Source: an uncultured Clostridia bacterium
GTDB lineage: Bacteria > Bacillota > Clostridia > Lachnospirales > Anaerotignaceae
Assembly: GCA_902477755.1 (NCBI GenBank)
Contig: CABSIK010000011.1
Coordinates: forward strand, 1 to 64,000
DNA: 64,000 nucleotides
Reading direction: 5' to 3'
The position numbers and the translations under genes were made by a program. The stretch's first letter is position 1, and every line of letters starts with the position of its first letter. The notes under the pieces are model-generated. The model was not told where the DNA came from and made no database searches. It worked only from the letters and a program-made list of their open reading frames with translations. Below are positions 25,452 to 35,120 of the stretch, one piece after another.

Positions 25452-26249
25452 ATGCAGTACATTGTATTAGACCTGGAATTTAACCAGTCCTTTCCATTTA
25501 AAACAGGAAAAAAAACAGAGCCTGTGGCAGAATGTCCTTTTGAAATCATACAGATCGGCGCCGTAAAGCTCGACGAAAATTTTGATATATTGGAAGAATT
25601 CAATTACATGATCCGTCCCCAGATTTATCCTCGTCTGCATCCCTTTGTGGAAAAAATCACTGGGATACGGGAAGATGACTTAAAGGGACAGCCTTCCTTC
25701 TCCGAAGCTTATGAAGCATTTCTGGGCTTTATTGGCAAAGAAGACGCCATCCTCTGCACATGGGGTCCCGATGACATCAAGTCTTTGTTCCGCAATATCC
25801 TTTATTACAATCTAGATGCGGACGCACTGACAGATCAATATCTGAATATCCAGCCCTTTGCTTCTGCGTATCTGCATCAGGAAGCAGGCAAAGCCATTGG
25901 TCTGAAAAACGCTGTTACTGAACTTGGCATCGAAATACAGGACGCATTCCACAATGCTTTGAATGACGCTGTATATACAGCAAAAATTTTTCGCATTGTT
26001 CATCCGGAAACCATTACACCGGATATTTTCCAGCCATTGACCATGCTTGCCAAAAAACCAAAACGTATGCGAACAGACAAAAAAGCTCTATTCCAGCATT
26101 TTATGACGCAGCTGAACCGTGAACTGACCGAAAGCGAAAAGAAACTCATCAAAGCCGCTTATACCTTGGGACGAAATCATACTTACGATATGGTCCCTGC
26201 CCCAAAGAAACACAAAGATAATAAAGGGGAAAACAAGAAAAAATCATAA
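25452..26249 (+). CDS. DnaQ-like 3'-5' exonuclease (KapD/ERI-1 type)
   Basis: The 265-aa protein has the DEDDh exonuclease layout: ExoI VLDLEFNQ near residue 6 (Asp and Glu), ExoII with Asp in WGPDDIKSL, and ExoIII HNALNDAVYTA (His and Asp). The C terminus is basic. Members include B. subtilis KapD, which influences sporulation kinase activity, and RNA-trimming ERI-1 enzymes. The ATG at 25452 follows AGGAGGTTTGGAG; the TTG two codons earlier lacks spacing. It is divergent from the small acidic gene and has its own terminator. Confidence 0.82.
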   Translation: MQYIVLDLEFNQSFPFKTGKKTEPVAECPFEIIQIGAVKLDENFDILEEFNYMIRPQIYPRLHPFVEKITGIREDDLKGQPSFSEAYEAFLGFIGKEDAILCTWGPDDIKSLFRNILYYNLDADALTDQYLNIQPFASAYLHQEAGKAIGLKNAVTELGIEIQDAFHNALNDAVYTAKIFRIVHPETITPDIFQPLTMLAKKPKRMRTDKKALFQHFMTQLNRELTESEKKLIKAAYTLGRNHTYDMVPAPKKHKDNKGENKKKS

Positions 26250-26260
26250 GATAGATTGCA

Positions 26261-26296
26261 AAAACCAGAAAACCTAAAAAGGTATTCTGGTTTTTA
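26261..26296 (+). terminator. Terminator after the exonuclease gene
   Basis: AAAACCAGAA pairs with TTCTGGTTTT across a 14-nt loop and runs into Ts, 12 bp after the stop codon. Confidence 0.85.
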
Positions 26297-26645
26297 TTTT
26301 TCCAGCTGATTTCCACAGCAGAAAGACATACACTACTTCTCTTATGGATTTGTTTTTATTTATTTTAGATTTTTATAAAAGGTATCAATTATTTCTATAT
26401 CTTAATTTTTCCTTCCCTGTTCCCAGAATATGTATAAATTTTCACAACAGGTATATCTTAACAATGCAAAAAGATAAATATTGTCTATAATAATTCTATT
26501 CAACCCTTTTTAATTTGCGTATTTATATCTAAAACTAATGTATAATAATAAAAAACACCACATTTGACTGCTGCAATTCATCATACTATAATCTTATAGT
26601 AATTTTGAAACAAATCAGTATTCTTTATATATGAGGAGGTATTTT
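26297..26645. other. AT-rich leader region of purA
   Basis: About 350 bp with no open frame of note. I looked for purine-type riboswitch features and saw none. Several TATAAT-like boxes occur (for example in CTATAATAATTC near 26490), but no -35 decides the promoter. Confidence 0.45.
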
Positions 26646-27920
26646 ATGTTTACTTCTATCGTTGGCATCAACTGGGGTGATGAAGGCAAAGGTCGTATGG
26701 TAGACCTGCTTTCTCAGGAATATGATATCGTTTGCCGTTATCAGGGCGGTAATAACGCAGGACACACAGTTATCAATGATCTTGGCAAATTTATTCTGAA
26801 TCTGCTGCCTTCCGGCATTTTGCGCAGTGACGTAGTCAATGTCATGGGCAACGGTATGGTCATCGACTTAGAGCATCTGCATAACGAAATTTCCCGTCTG
26901 CGTGAAGCTGGTGTATCCATTACACCAGAAAATCTGAAGATCAGTGACAAAGCAGTCATCTGCATGCCTTACCACGTTATGCTGGACTGTCTGGAAGAAG
27001 ACCGTCTGGGTGATGCAAAATACGGCTCTACTCGCCGCGGCATTTCTCCCGTTTACGGTGACAAATATATGAAAAAATGTCTGCGTATGGGTGACCTGAA
27101 ATACCCCGCCATTTACCATGACACACTGAAACATGTTTTGGAATACAAAAATCTGATCATCGAAAATGTTTATCACGCTGATCCCGTAGAGCTGGCCGAC
27201 ATGACAAAATGGCTGGATACTTATGCCGCAGAATTTGCAGATTATATCACTGACACCAGCTTATATCTGGATCAGGCTGCAAAAGAAGGCAAGAAAATCA
27301 TGTTTGAAGCACAGCTGGGCGCACTGCGTGACATCGACTTCGGTATTTATCCTTTCACATCTTCTTCCTCTACCATTGCCGCTTACGCACCCATCGGCGC
27401 AGGCGTACCCAATCATAAACTGGATCAGGTAGTAGGTATCATGAAGGCATACTCCAGCTGTGTAGGCGAAGGCCCTTTTACCTGCGAATCCTTCGGCAAA
27501 GAAGCAGAAGAACTCCGTGAAGCTGGCGGTGAATACGGCGCAGCAACAGGTCGCCCCCGTCGTGTAGGTCCCTTTGACGCAGTGGCATCTCGCTATGGTA
27601 TCCGTGTGCAGGGCTGCACAGAAATTGCTTTGACAAAACTGGATGTTCTTTCCTATCTGGAAGAAATCCCCATCTGTGCCCAGTATGAGCTCAACGGCGA
27701 AATCATTGACGAATTCCCTTACGCCGCTGTTCTTCCTGAAGCAAAGCCTGTTATCCGCAAGGTAAAAGGCTGGCACTGTGACATCAGCAAATGCAGAACA
27801 AAAGAAGATCTGCCCAAAGAAGCATTGGACTACATTCATCTGCTGGAAGAAATGACTGGCTGTTCCATTCGCTATGTTTCCGTAGGCGCAGAACGTGACG
27901 CTTATATCCGTATGTATTAA
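26646..27920 (+). CDS. purA: Adenylosuccinate synthase
   Basis: The 424-aa enzyme makes adenylosuccinate from IMP, aspartate and GTP in AMP synthesis. The GTP loop GDEGKGR (with catalytic Asp) is near residues 11-17, the catalytic His lies in NAGHTV, and GVGPFTCE, RPRRVGPFDA and TKLDVLSYL follow in order. AGGAGGTATTTT precedes the ATG at 26646. Length and all motifs are normal. It stands alone, and a nested hairpin element begins 2 bp after the stop. Confidence 0.95.
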   Translation: MFTSIVGINWGDEGKGRMVDLLSQEYDIVCRYQGGNNAGHTVINDLGKFILNLLPSGILRSDVVNVMGNGMVIDLEHLHNEISRLREAGVSITPENLKISDKAVICMPYHVMLDCLEEDRLGDAKYGSTRRGISPVYGDKYMKKCLRMGDLKYPAIYHDTLKHVLEYKNLIIENVYHADPVELADMTKWLDTYAAEFADYITDTSLYLDQAAKEGKKIMFEAQLGALRDIDFGIYPFTSSSSTIAAYAPIGAGVPNHKLDQVVGIMKAYSSCVGEGPFTCESFGKEAEELREAGGEYGAATGRPRRVGPFDAVASRYGIRVQGCTEIALTKLDVLSYLEEIPICAQYELNGEIIDEFPYAAVLPEAKPVIRKVKGWHCDISKCRTKEDLPKEALDYIHLLEEMTGCSIRYVSVGAERDAYIRMY

Positions 27921-27922
27921 AC

Positions 27923-28143
27923 AAAAAGGCATGAAATCTCAAGTTAAGAGGTTTAGGGGCATCTTCATAAGAAAACAAAGAAAGCCAAAATCCTTATCAT
28001 GACAAAGGATTTTGGCTTTCTTATTTATGAAGATTCTCGTCGTTATGTTTTCTTATGAAGACAGCCGTCGCAATTCCCCTTAAGAAATCAAGGAAAAGGA
28101 AAATCAATGTTTTCTTAAGGGGAAGTTGCTTTCATGCCTTTTT
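27923..28143. repeat. Hairpin element copy B nested in a terminator
   Basis: Arms AAAAAGGCATGAAA (27923-27936) and TTTCATGCCTTTTT (28130-28143) form a perfect 14-bp terminator stem for the converging purA and holA genes. Inside is a 180-bp unit (27953-28132) nearly identical to copy A, with the same CTTCATAAGAAAACA arms, AAAGCCAAAATCCTT stem and second TTCCCCTTAAGAAA hairpin. Confidence 0.88.
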
Positions 28144-28158
28144 TTCTTTCAAAATATT

Positions 28159-29166
28159 TTAGGAAAAAGATGGACTGCTGTATTTCATAAGCAGCAATTC
28201 CACTGCCAGATCTTCTGCCATACGTCCACTCTTGATATCCAGATCCGTTTCCAGACAATCTGCCAATGCCTGTTCCAGTTCTTTTATGGAAAAGCTCTTG
28301 CTTTGGCGCAGATATTCCCGTACAGCAAAATCTCGCACTTCCAAACGACTGGCAATCTCCGCCTGTGCTGCCCCTTCTGCTGAAAGCAGGGCACTGCCTA
28401 AGATCATCCGAAACTGTCTTGTTAGCAGAGACAGAACCATATAAGGTGATTCCTTCAAAGACAGCAGATTGGAATAAATAGAAATGGCTTTTTCCGTTTT
28501 TTTCTCTCCCATTGCTCGTACCAGTTCAAATACCTTTGCTTCCAGAGAAACAGAACAAACAGAAGCAATATCCTCCTGGGTGATTTCCCCTGCTCCATCT
28601 TTATAAGCAATGAGTTTGTCCATTTCCCGTTGGAGATTTTCCATACTGTTATCCGTTGTCCGCAGCAGTAGTACTGCCATGGCTTCTGAAAGCTGTACGC
28701 CACCAGAGGCGCATGTTTTCCGCAGCCAGGTGATGATTTCCTTTTCTTTTAAAGGAGCAAACTCTACCACCTGCCCTTCTTTGGCAATGGTTTTATAAAG
28801 TTTTCCTGTTTTTTCCGCTTTTTCTTCCACAAAAAGGATGCAGGTACTTTCTGGACTGTCCTTCAAAAATTCAACCAGCCGCTCCCCTTCTTCCTTTCTG
28901 CCATTTCTGTGGAAAAACTCACTGTTGCGAATGAGAACCAGCCGCTTATCATTGAGAAAAGGCAGTGTTTCCGCAGCATCCATAATGGTTGCCGCCGTTG
29001 CCTTTTTTCCTTCCAGAATATCTGAGTTCATACTCTCTGTTCCAGACGGCAAAAGTGCCTGTACCAATGCTTCTTCATAATTTTTCATGAGATAGGTTTC
29101 TGTACCATAAAACAAATAGCATTTATGGAATTGATGTTCCTTCCATTGCTTCTTTAATTCTTTCAT
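28159..29166 (-). CDS. holA: DNA polymerase III subunit delta
   Basis: The 335-aa clamp-loader delta subunit has the expected start (CYLFYGTETYLMKNYEEAL), a RecA-like domain with LVLIRNSEFF and CILFVEEKAEK, and the C-terminal collar (LLTRQFRMILGS, then YLRQSKSFS). It opens the sliding clamp. It overlaps comEC by 44 bp and is the last gene of the comEA-to-holA operon; comEC-holA is a common order in Firmicutes. Confidence 0.92.
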   Translation of the reverse strand: MKELKKQWKEHQFHKCYLFYGTETYLMKNYEEALVQALLPSGTESMNSDILEGKKATAATIMDAAETLPFLNDKRLVLIRNSEFFHRNGRKEEGERLVEFLKDSPESTCILFVEEKAEKTGKLYKTIAKEGQVVEFAPLKEKEIITWLRKTCASGGVQLSEAMAVLLLRTTDNSMENLQREMDKLIAYKDGAGEITQEDIASVCSVSLEAKVFELVRAMGEKKTEKAISIYSNLLSLKESPYMVLSLLTRQFRMILGSALLSAEGAAQAEIASRLEVRDFAVREYLRQSKSFSIKELEQALADCLETDLDIKSGRMAEDLAVELLLMKYSSPSFS

Positions 29167-31483
29167 AAATCGGTTTCCTTTCTGCTGCCGTTGTCACCTT
29201 TGCCTCTCCTTCAGGCGATATGGTCACAACAACGCTTCCCATTTCATCGGTGCGGAAAATTTCTGCGCCGCAGGCAGACAAACGTTCCAACACTTCCTCA
29301 TGGGGATGTCCATACAAATTATTGGCACCACAGGAAATGACTGCTGTGTTGGGAGCCAATGCCTGCAAAAACGCTTCCGTAGATGCTGTTTTAGAGCCGT
29401 GGTGGCTGACTTTCAAAATATCCGTTTCCTCAAGCATGCCATTGCGTACCAAGAGCATTTCCTCTTTATCTTCCATATCTCCGGTAAATAATGCAGATGT
29501 ATCGCCATAAGTATAGCGCAGAACCAAAGAACGCTCATTTTCAGATTCCACTTCCTGATCTTCATAAACAGGAAACAGACATTTCACTTCTCCCAGCGCT
29601 GTGCCACCAACGGAATCCCCATGCTTCATAGTATATAATGAAATTTGATTTTTTTCCACGATTTCCTGCAGCTGATTCTGCATCTGTTCATCCACTTCTT
29701 TTGCGGCAGACACATAAACGCTCTCTACCGGCAGATCTTCCAGCAATTCCAGAATACCCATGCTATGGTCTCCATCCAGATGGCTGACAAAAACAGCATC
29801 AATCTGTGTCACACCCTTTGATGCCAAATAGGGTTCCAATATGGTCGTGCCTGTATTTTCACCCAGTTCTTTATTATACTTTCCTCCGCCATCAATGACA
29901 ATGGCGCGATGGTCATAAGTGGTAAGCACAGTACAATCTCCCTGCCCAACATCCAGAAATGCCAGTGTATTCCTGTGCCAAAGGAGCCGATTTCCTAAAA
30001 GTATCCCCAAAAGCAAAATCGTACATACTGCTGTTCCCATACGAAAACGCAGCTGCGGACGATAAAAGCAAATCAGGCATACCAAGCTATAAAAACACAA
30101 AATCCCTATGACTGAAGGTTTTCCCACAGCCACATAACTATGGGGAATCATCGTCACCAATTGACACACTTTTTCGTAAATCTGAAAGATTACATAGACT
30201 GGTCCTGCCAGAAAAACACCCAGCGGCAGGCAAATCATACCGCACAATGCCGCCAGCATGGTACAGCCCAGCAACATCCCACTCAAAGGCAATACTACAA
30301 GGTTTGCCAACACACTGACTGTAGAAATATGATAAAAGTGATATGCTGCCACAGGTATACCAAAGAGGGAAGCGAAAAAGGAAATCCCCATCATATTTCC
30401 AATCTTTCCATACCATGTATGACCTTTGGGAACCACATAGGAACCTACATAAATGCCCAGTACTGATAAAAATGATAATTGAAATCCAGCACTCCACAAG
30501 TAGAGGGGATTGACCAACAATATCACCAGTGCCGCCAATGCAATGGAATTGAGCCATTCATGGCGATGATATACCATCTGCCCCAGACAGACCAGAGAAA
30601 TCATGACAACAGCTCTTACTGATGAAGGAGAAAAGCCTGTGAGAAACAGAAAAATCATACAGATGCCCCATGTTGCCGCCGCTGTTTTTCGTTGGGACTG
30701 ACGGAGTATCCGCCTCAGTATAACAGATATGTAAAAAGCAAGCAAAGACATGTGCAGACCGGAAATACACAAGATATGAGTTACACCTGCCTGCGTGTAA
30801 AGCTCCTCAATGCCAGCGTCAATATCATCCCGATCCCCTGTAATCATAGCTTCTGCCAATGCGCTTTCTTTCAGAGGCAATATGGTTTCCAATACCTGTT
30901 TCACTTTATGATTCCAAGCTGCTGCAACGGTGCCTGGCGTAGTATGGTATTCCCCTGTTTTTTTCAAAGATTCCGGAAATATCTTGCAGTCATAACCTTT
31001 TGCTTTCAAATATAGATATTCATCGTATCCACTGAAAATATCTCCATGGTCGAAAGGCTGTGCACTGCCAGAAAATATGATTTCTTCTCCTTCTGTAAAC
31101 GTCCCCCGTTCCATATCAATCATATAAATCTTTTGATTTTTATGAGTCTGTCCCGTTTTCGTTTCTGTCAGTTCTGCATGAACTGTCAATTTCGGATAAC
31201 CTCCAGAAGTTCTTTCCGATTTTGCTACATATCCTGTTCCTATCACAAAAACCGGTGATCCTGACACAAAGTTGTCCGCCGCATGATAGCTGGTCAGCAA
31301 AAATCCCAAAGGCATTGCCAGCAACAAAAGTAAATATCTTTTCCTTTTGGTATTTATCACGATATATGACCCACAAACAACGCATAAAAAAATACAGACC
31401 AGGCATACCCATGAAGATATACCCAGTCTGCAATAAATGCCACATATCATGAAAATCAATATCCAAAGCGCTGGTCGTTTCAT
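29123..31483 (-). CDS. comEC: DNA uptake channel protein ComEC/Rec2
   Basis: The 786-aa protein has N-terminal membrane segments, an OB-like domain (about 75-180), the competence domain with many membrane helices (ILCISGLHMSLLAF, then SPSSVRAVVMIS) and a C-terminal metallo-beta-lactamase-like domain (DVGQGDCT, SHLDGDHSMG, SHHGSKTAS). It forms the channel for single-stranded DNA during transformation. It overlaps the GerMN gene by 4 bp (ATGA). All three domains are present and nothing suggests decay. Confidence 0.95.
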   Translation of the reverse strand: MKRPALWILIFMICGIYCRLGISSWVCLVCIFLCVVCGSYIVINTKRKRYLLLLLAMPLGFLLTSYHAADNFVSGSPVFVIGTGYVAKSERTSGGYPKLTVHAELTETKTGQTHKNQKIYMIDMERGTFTEGEEIIFSGSAQPFDHGDIFSGYDEYLYLKAKGYDCKIFPESLKKTGEYHTTPGTVAAAWNHKVKQVLETILPLKESALAEAMITGDRDDIDAGIEELYTQAGVTHILCISGLHMSLLAFYISVILRRILRQSQRKTAAATWGICMIFLFLTGFSPSSVRAVVMISLVCLGQMVYHRHEWLNSIALAALVILLVNPLYLWSAGFQLSFLSVLGIYVGSYVVPKGHTWYGKIGNMMGISFFASLFGIPVAAYHFYHISTVSVLANLVVLPLSGMLLGCTMLAALCGMICLPLGVFLAGPVYVIFQIYEKVCQLVTMIPHSYVAVGKPSVIGILCFYSLVCLICFYRPQLRFRMGTAVCTILLLGILLGNRLLWHRNTLAFLDVGQGDCTVLTTYDHRAIVIDGGGKYNKELGENTGTTILEPYLASKGVTQIDAVFVSHLDGDHSMGILELLEDLPVESVYVSAAKEVDEQMQNQLQEIVEKNQISLYTMKHGDSVGGTALGEVKCLFPVYEDQEVESENERSLVLRYTYGDTSALFTGDMEDKEEMLLVRNGMLEETDILKVSHHGSKTASTEAFLQALAPNTAVISCGANNLYGHPHEEVLERLSACGAEIFRTDEMGSVVVTISPEGEAKVTTAAERKPIYERIKEAMEGTSIP

Positions 31484-32448
31484 TGTTTATTCTGTAAACG
31501 TATAGTTTGTAAACTTTCTACTGCTGTAAAAGGCGTGCTGAAATCCAATACCCCTTTATAATCTTCTATTTTTTCCCCTTCCATAAGGAACTGTACCTTG
31601 TCGACTTCTTCCAGTTCGCAAAGGGAATTTACAATGGAATAGACCGTCACAACATCGTTAATATTTGCTGTAGTTGTTTTCGTCAGGAAATCCTGGCTCA
31701 AATTCACATAACAGATACCATCTTTGGTTGTGGTAACATCACGAATCTTGGTATCCGCAGGAACAGTGGGATAATACCCTTTTTCCAAAGGACCAGCAAT
31801 GAGCTGTTCCAAAATGGTTTTTTCCCTTGCCTGATTTGCATTGACTTCAACAACACGATCTTCAATCTGAAAATCTGTACCATCTATATTGGTGAAATAA
31901 AGTTTCAAAATGGCATATTCCGTTGTTTCTGCCGGAACATCCCCATCAATGCGGACATTTTCTCGATTCATGACACCAATCTCATCCCCCTGCTGGCTCC
32001 GTAAGGGACGTCCTTCCACAGTCAGTTCCACATTATCCACCATTTCTATGGATGTCAAAGTCCAAACAATGGCTGAACGGCAGATAACTTCCTGCGCATT
32101 CTCCAATGCGAGATAAGAAGATGATACATCTACCACTGCTTTTTTATCCTCCAAATGGACGGACAAAAATTCAACATCTTTTGGCACCGCACTGACCATC
32201 CCATCCTTTTTGGGATCTTCTTTCATTTGCTCCAACAAATGAAATGCCATGTTTGCTGCTTCTTCTTCCTGTTCTATATGCTGATGCACTTCCTTTAAGG
32301 AATTATTTGCTGATACCAGATAATAAACTTCCGCATCCTCCATGCTGGAACTGCCCAATTTACTTCCCAGCAAAAACAGACAGGGAAGCAGGATTATACA
32401 GACAATAACAGCAAGAGCAAGATGCAAAAGCCATTTTTTCTTTTTCAT
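31480..32448 (-). CDS. GerMN-domain lipoprotein-like membrane protein
   Basis: The 322-aa protein has one N-terminal membrane anchor (about residues 6-30) and two GerMN-type repeats: one around 40-150, the second around 180-300 with ILEQLIAGP and ICYVNLSQDFL. GerMN domains are found in sporulation protein GerM and in envelope proteins beside sensor kinases (as in the LpqB arrangement). It follows the histidine kinase gene by 50 bp, so it may modulate that kinase outside the membrane (inference). The ATG at 32448 was chosen over an in-frame upstream TTG. Confidence 0.78.
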   Translation of the reverse strand: MKKKKWLLHLALAVIVCIILLPCLFLLGSKLGSSSMEDAEVYYLVSANNSLKEVHQHIEQEEEAANMAFHLLEQMKEDPKKDGMVSAVPKDVEFLSVHLEDKKAVVDVSSSYLALENAQEVICRSAIVWTLTSIEMVDNVELTVEGRPLRSQQGDEIGVMNRENVRIDGDVPAETTEYAILKLYFTNIDGTDFQIEDRVVEVNANQAREKTILEQLIAGPLEKGYYPTVPADTKIRDVTTTKDGICYVNLSQDFLTKTTTANINDVVTVYSIVNSLCELEEVDKVQFLMEGEKIEDYKGVLDFSTPFTAVESLQTIRLQNKQ

Positions 32449-32498
32449 CAACCCCAATCACTTCCTTCCCTGTAAAGTCTGCTGTTTTTTCTTTCTGA

Positions 32499-33971
32499 TT
32501 AAGCATTGTGATGCAGAGGAATCCGCATCTGAATGGAAGTACCTTCCTCTTCCTTACTATTGACTTTGATACTGCCGTTATGAATCATCACTGTCGCATA
32601 AGTGATGGAAAGCCCCAGACCTGTTCCTCCGGTTTCTCTGTCACGGGTTTTATCCACACGATAAAAACGTTCAAAAATGCGATTGATTTCATCCTCAGGA
32701 ATCCCAATCCCCGTATCGGTGACAGTGATAAATGCATTTTGATGATCTGCATCCAATACCACTGTGACATTGCCGCCTTCCGGTGTATATTTGATGGCAT
32801 TATCCACCAGATTGGAAATGGCAAGGGTCAGTTTCATCTCATCCGCTTCTGCCAGTACATCTTTTTCCTTACTGTAATGAATCTGAATTTGTTTTACTGC
32901 TGCCAGAGGTGTCATTCGCTTGATGATGTCCTCCATGACTTTATTCAAATCCGTTTCTGCAAAGTTCAGCGGAATTTCTTTCTGATCCAGTTTTACCAAT
33001 GTCAGCAAGTCATTGATGATGGCAGACATACGGTCAATTTCAGAGTTGATGTCATGAAGAAATTCCACATACATTTCTTTCGGCACATCTTCCTGAAGGA
33101 GAATAGATTCACTCAATACCTTAATGGAACTCAAAGGTGTTTTCAATTCATGGGACACATTGGAAACAAACTGCTGGCGGCTGGAATCCACTTTTTCCAG
33201 CTGATCTGCCATGTGGTTACATGCCAATGCCAGATCCACAATTTCGTTATGGGTCTGATTTTTGATTTCCAAACGCTGTTCCAAATGCCCCTCTGCCATT
33301 TTCTGAATGACTTTGATCATACGCTTCAGTGGCTCTGTAAACATTTTAGACATGATGATCATCACAATGATTACAATGACCAAAAGGGTAATCATCATAA
33401 TATAGGCTTTGCCTGCAATGTCCCTTACGGTTGCATCTACATCCTGCAAGGAATCTGCTATAAATACGACACCATCATGCTGGCTGCCGCTGCCCACAAC
33501 AGAGGCTGCCGCATAAACAGTGCCGTTTCTCTGTTCTCTGGCAACATCCTTGTCCTGAAGTGCTTCCAGAACTTCTGGAACCAGATAAGTTTTGCCTACT
33601 TCTTCATAGCCAGTGTCATATACCACACGGGCAGAAGCATCCAGCACCAGAACCCGAAAATCCTCATCCTGACTGGTTTTCAGCACCATTTCCTCCAGAC
33701 TTTCCTGATTTTCCGCATTGGTAAAAAAGTCATAAGAAGCAAGCTGTCCAGCAATGACATTGGCTTCACTGAGAAGTTCTTTTTTTCTTTCCTCTACAAA
33801 ATATCCCTGAATGGAATGGAGTATGGTGTTTGCCATCAACAAAAGAGGGATGACCCCAATGATGACATAGGTCACCAACAACACCCATCGCAGGCTGATA
33901 AAAGGTGCCTCTCGTTTCTTAATTAAAATAATAACCAACTCCCCATTTTGTAAAGATATATTTGGGTTCAC
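32499..33971 (-). CDS. Sensor histidine kinase (WalK/PhoR-like)
   Basis: The protein is up to 490 aa. Two membrane segments (about 28-50 and 190-212) enclose an extracellular sensor of about 140 residues; HAMP, HisKA with phospho-His in SNVSHELKTP, and HATPase with NLVDNAIKYT, DTGIGIP and GTGLGLS follow. It phosphorylates the regulator encoded just upstream. The reading frame begins at a GTG inside the regulator gene; TTG at 33938 is another candidate and no good ribosome site decides. The overlap suggests translational coupling. Confidence 0.9.
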   Translation of the reverse strand: MNPNISLQNGELVIILIKKREAPFISLRWVLLVTYVIIGVIPLLLMANTILHSIQGYFVEERKKELLSEANVIAGQLASYDFFTNAENQESLEEMVLKTSQDEDFRVLVLDASARVVYDTGYEEVGKTYLVPEVLEALQDKDVAREQRNGTVYAAASVVGSGSQHDGVVFIADSLQDVDATVRDIAGKAYIMMITLLVIVIIVMIIMSKMFTEPLKRMIKVIQKMAEGHLEQRLEIKNQTHNEIVDLALACNHMADQLEKVDSSRQQFVSNVSHELKTPLSSIKVLSESILLQEDVPKEMYVEFLHDINSEIDRMSAIINDLLTLVKLDQKEIPLNFAETDLNKVMEDIIKRMTPLAAVKQIQIHYSKEKDVLAEADEMKLTLAISNLVDNAIKYTPEGGNVTVVLDADHQNAFITVTDTGIGIPEDEINRIFERFYRVDKTRDRETGGTGLGLSITYATVMIHNGSIKVNSKEEEGTSIQMRIPLHHNA

Positions 33972-34608
33972 TTGGATTTGCTTCTATTTTTTCACGCAGA
34001 CGGCGCACATGTACATCCACTGTACGCACATCGCCGGGATAATCATATCCCCAAACGGTATCCAGCAGTTTTTCGCGGCTGTAAACCTTTCCGGGATTTT
34101 CCATGAGCAGTTCCAGCAGATCAAATTCTTTGGCTGTCAGATTTACTTCTCTGCCATTGATGAATACTCTGCGGCTGTCATAAGCCAATTCCAGATCACG
34201 AGCTTTCAGTACATTTTTCGCCTGAGGCTCCGCTGTCACTTTCTTCACACTGCGGCGAAGAATTGCTTTGATTCTGGCCTTCAGTTCCAGAATATTGAAA
34301 GGTTTTGTGATATAGTCATCTGCGCCGTATTCCAGACCCATGATCTTGTCCATATCTTCCCCTTTTGCTGTTACCATAATGATGGGAATCTGAGAAAATT
34401 CACGCACCTGCTGGCAAACCTGCAAACCATCCATTTTGGGCAGCATTACATCCAGCACCACCAGATCGAAATTCCCTTCCTTGATATATTGCAGCGCTTC
34501 TTCCCCATCGTAAGCTGCTGTTACTTCCATGCCATCCTGTTCCAATGAAAATTTGATCCCTTTGACAATCAGTTTTTCATCGTCCACAACCAAAATATGA
34601 TACGCCAT
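33919..34608 (-). CDS. OmpR/PhoB-family response regulator
   Basis: The 229-aa protein has a receiver domain (acidic pocket VVDDEK, phospho-Asp in VVLDVMLPKMDG, Lys in ITKPFN) and a winged-helix DNA-binding domain (LLELLMENPGKVYSREKLLDTVWG, VDVHVRRLREK). It pairs with the following kinase. AGGAGGAAAGGGCAAA precedes the ATG. It lies between comEA and comEC, so it shares an operon with DNA-uptake genes; its targets are unknown. Confidence 0.93.
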   Translation of the reverse strand: MAYHILVVDDEKLIVKGIKFSLEQDGMEVTAAYDGEEALQYIKEGNFDLVVLDVMLPKMDGLQVCQQVREFSQIPIIMVTAKGEDMDKIMGLEYGADDYITKPFNILELKARIKAILRRSVKKVTAEPQAKNVLKARDLELAYDSRRVFINGREVNLTAKEFDLLELLMENPGKVYSREKLLDTVWGYDYPGDVRTVDVHVRRLREKIEANPSEPKYIFTKWGVGYYFN

Positions 34609-34632
34609 TTTGCCCTTTCCTCCTGTTCTTAT

Positions 34633-34968
34633 CTAATCTACGGTCAGTTCTCCTGCAATTTTTGCAAAGGTTTTTTCTCCGATGCCGCTGACATTCTGAA
34701 TGTCCTCAATGCTGTCAAAGGGGCCATTTTCTGCACGATAAGCCAAAATCCTTTCTGCCAGTTTCTCACCTATCCCATCCAGAAGCATCAGTTCTTCTTT
34801 TCCTGCCGTATTTAGGTTGATTGCATCATCGACTGCAATTTCCACTGTTTCCACCATGGGTGCCGCTTCCTGCATGACTTCTCCATCATAATATAGATGG
34901 CTGTACCAGAAACCGGAAGCCAGCAGAAAAATCACAGCCAGTGCCACTTTCCATCTTTCCTGTTTCAT
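34633..34968 (-). CDS. comEA: Competence DNA-binding protein ComEA
   Basis: The 111-aa protein has an N-terminal membrane anchor (about 8-25), a short linker and a double helix-hairpin-helix domain: INLNTAGKEELMLLDGIGEKLAERIL and then IQNVSGIGEKTFAKI (shown only in part of its length). ComEA binds incoming double-stranded DNA outside the membrane for ComEC. It is the first gene of the minus-strand operon ending with holA. It is shorter than B. subtilis ComEA (about 205 aa), as in many Clostridia, because the linker is short. Confidence 0.92.
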   Translation of the reverse strand: MKQERWKVALAVIFLLASGFWYSHLYYDGEVMQEAAPMVETVEIAVDDAINLNTAGKEELMLLDGIGEKLAERILAYRAENGPFDSIEDIQNVSGIGEKTFAKIAGELTVD

Positions 34969-35120
34969 AAAACATACCCTCTTGGCAATATTTTAAGAAA
35001 AAATAGTTTTTATTTTTACTTGTTTTCTGGTATACTTTTAAAGATATGGTATGCAGAACACATTTCCATACTTTTTTTATTTTACCACAAAAACAAAAAT
35101 TATCATAGTAGGAGAATTTT

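Noticed and set aside
26297..26645. Possible purine riboswitch before purA
   Set aside because: None of the conserved loop and junction features could be found in the 350-bp leader.
32508..33926. 472-codon open frame opposite the histidine kinase gene
   Set aside because: It is a low-complexity Cys/His/Gln-rich shadow of the kinase on the other strand, with no ribosome site or known family.
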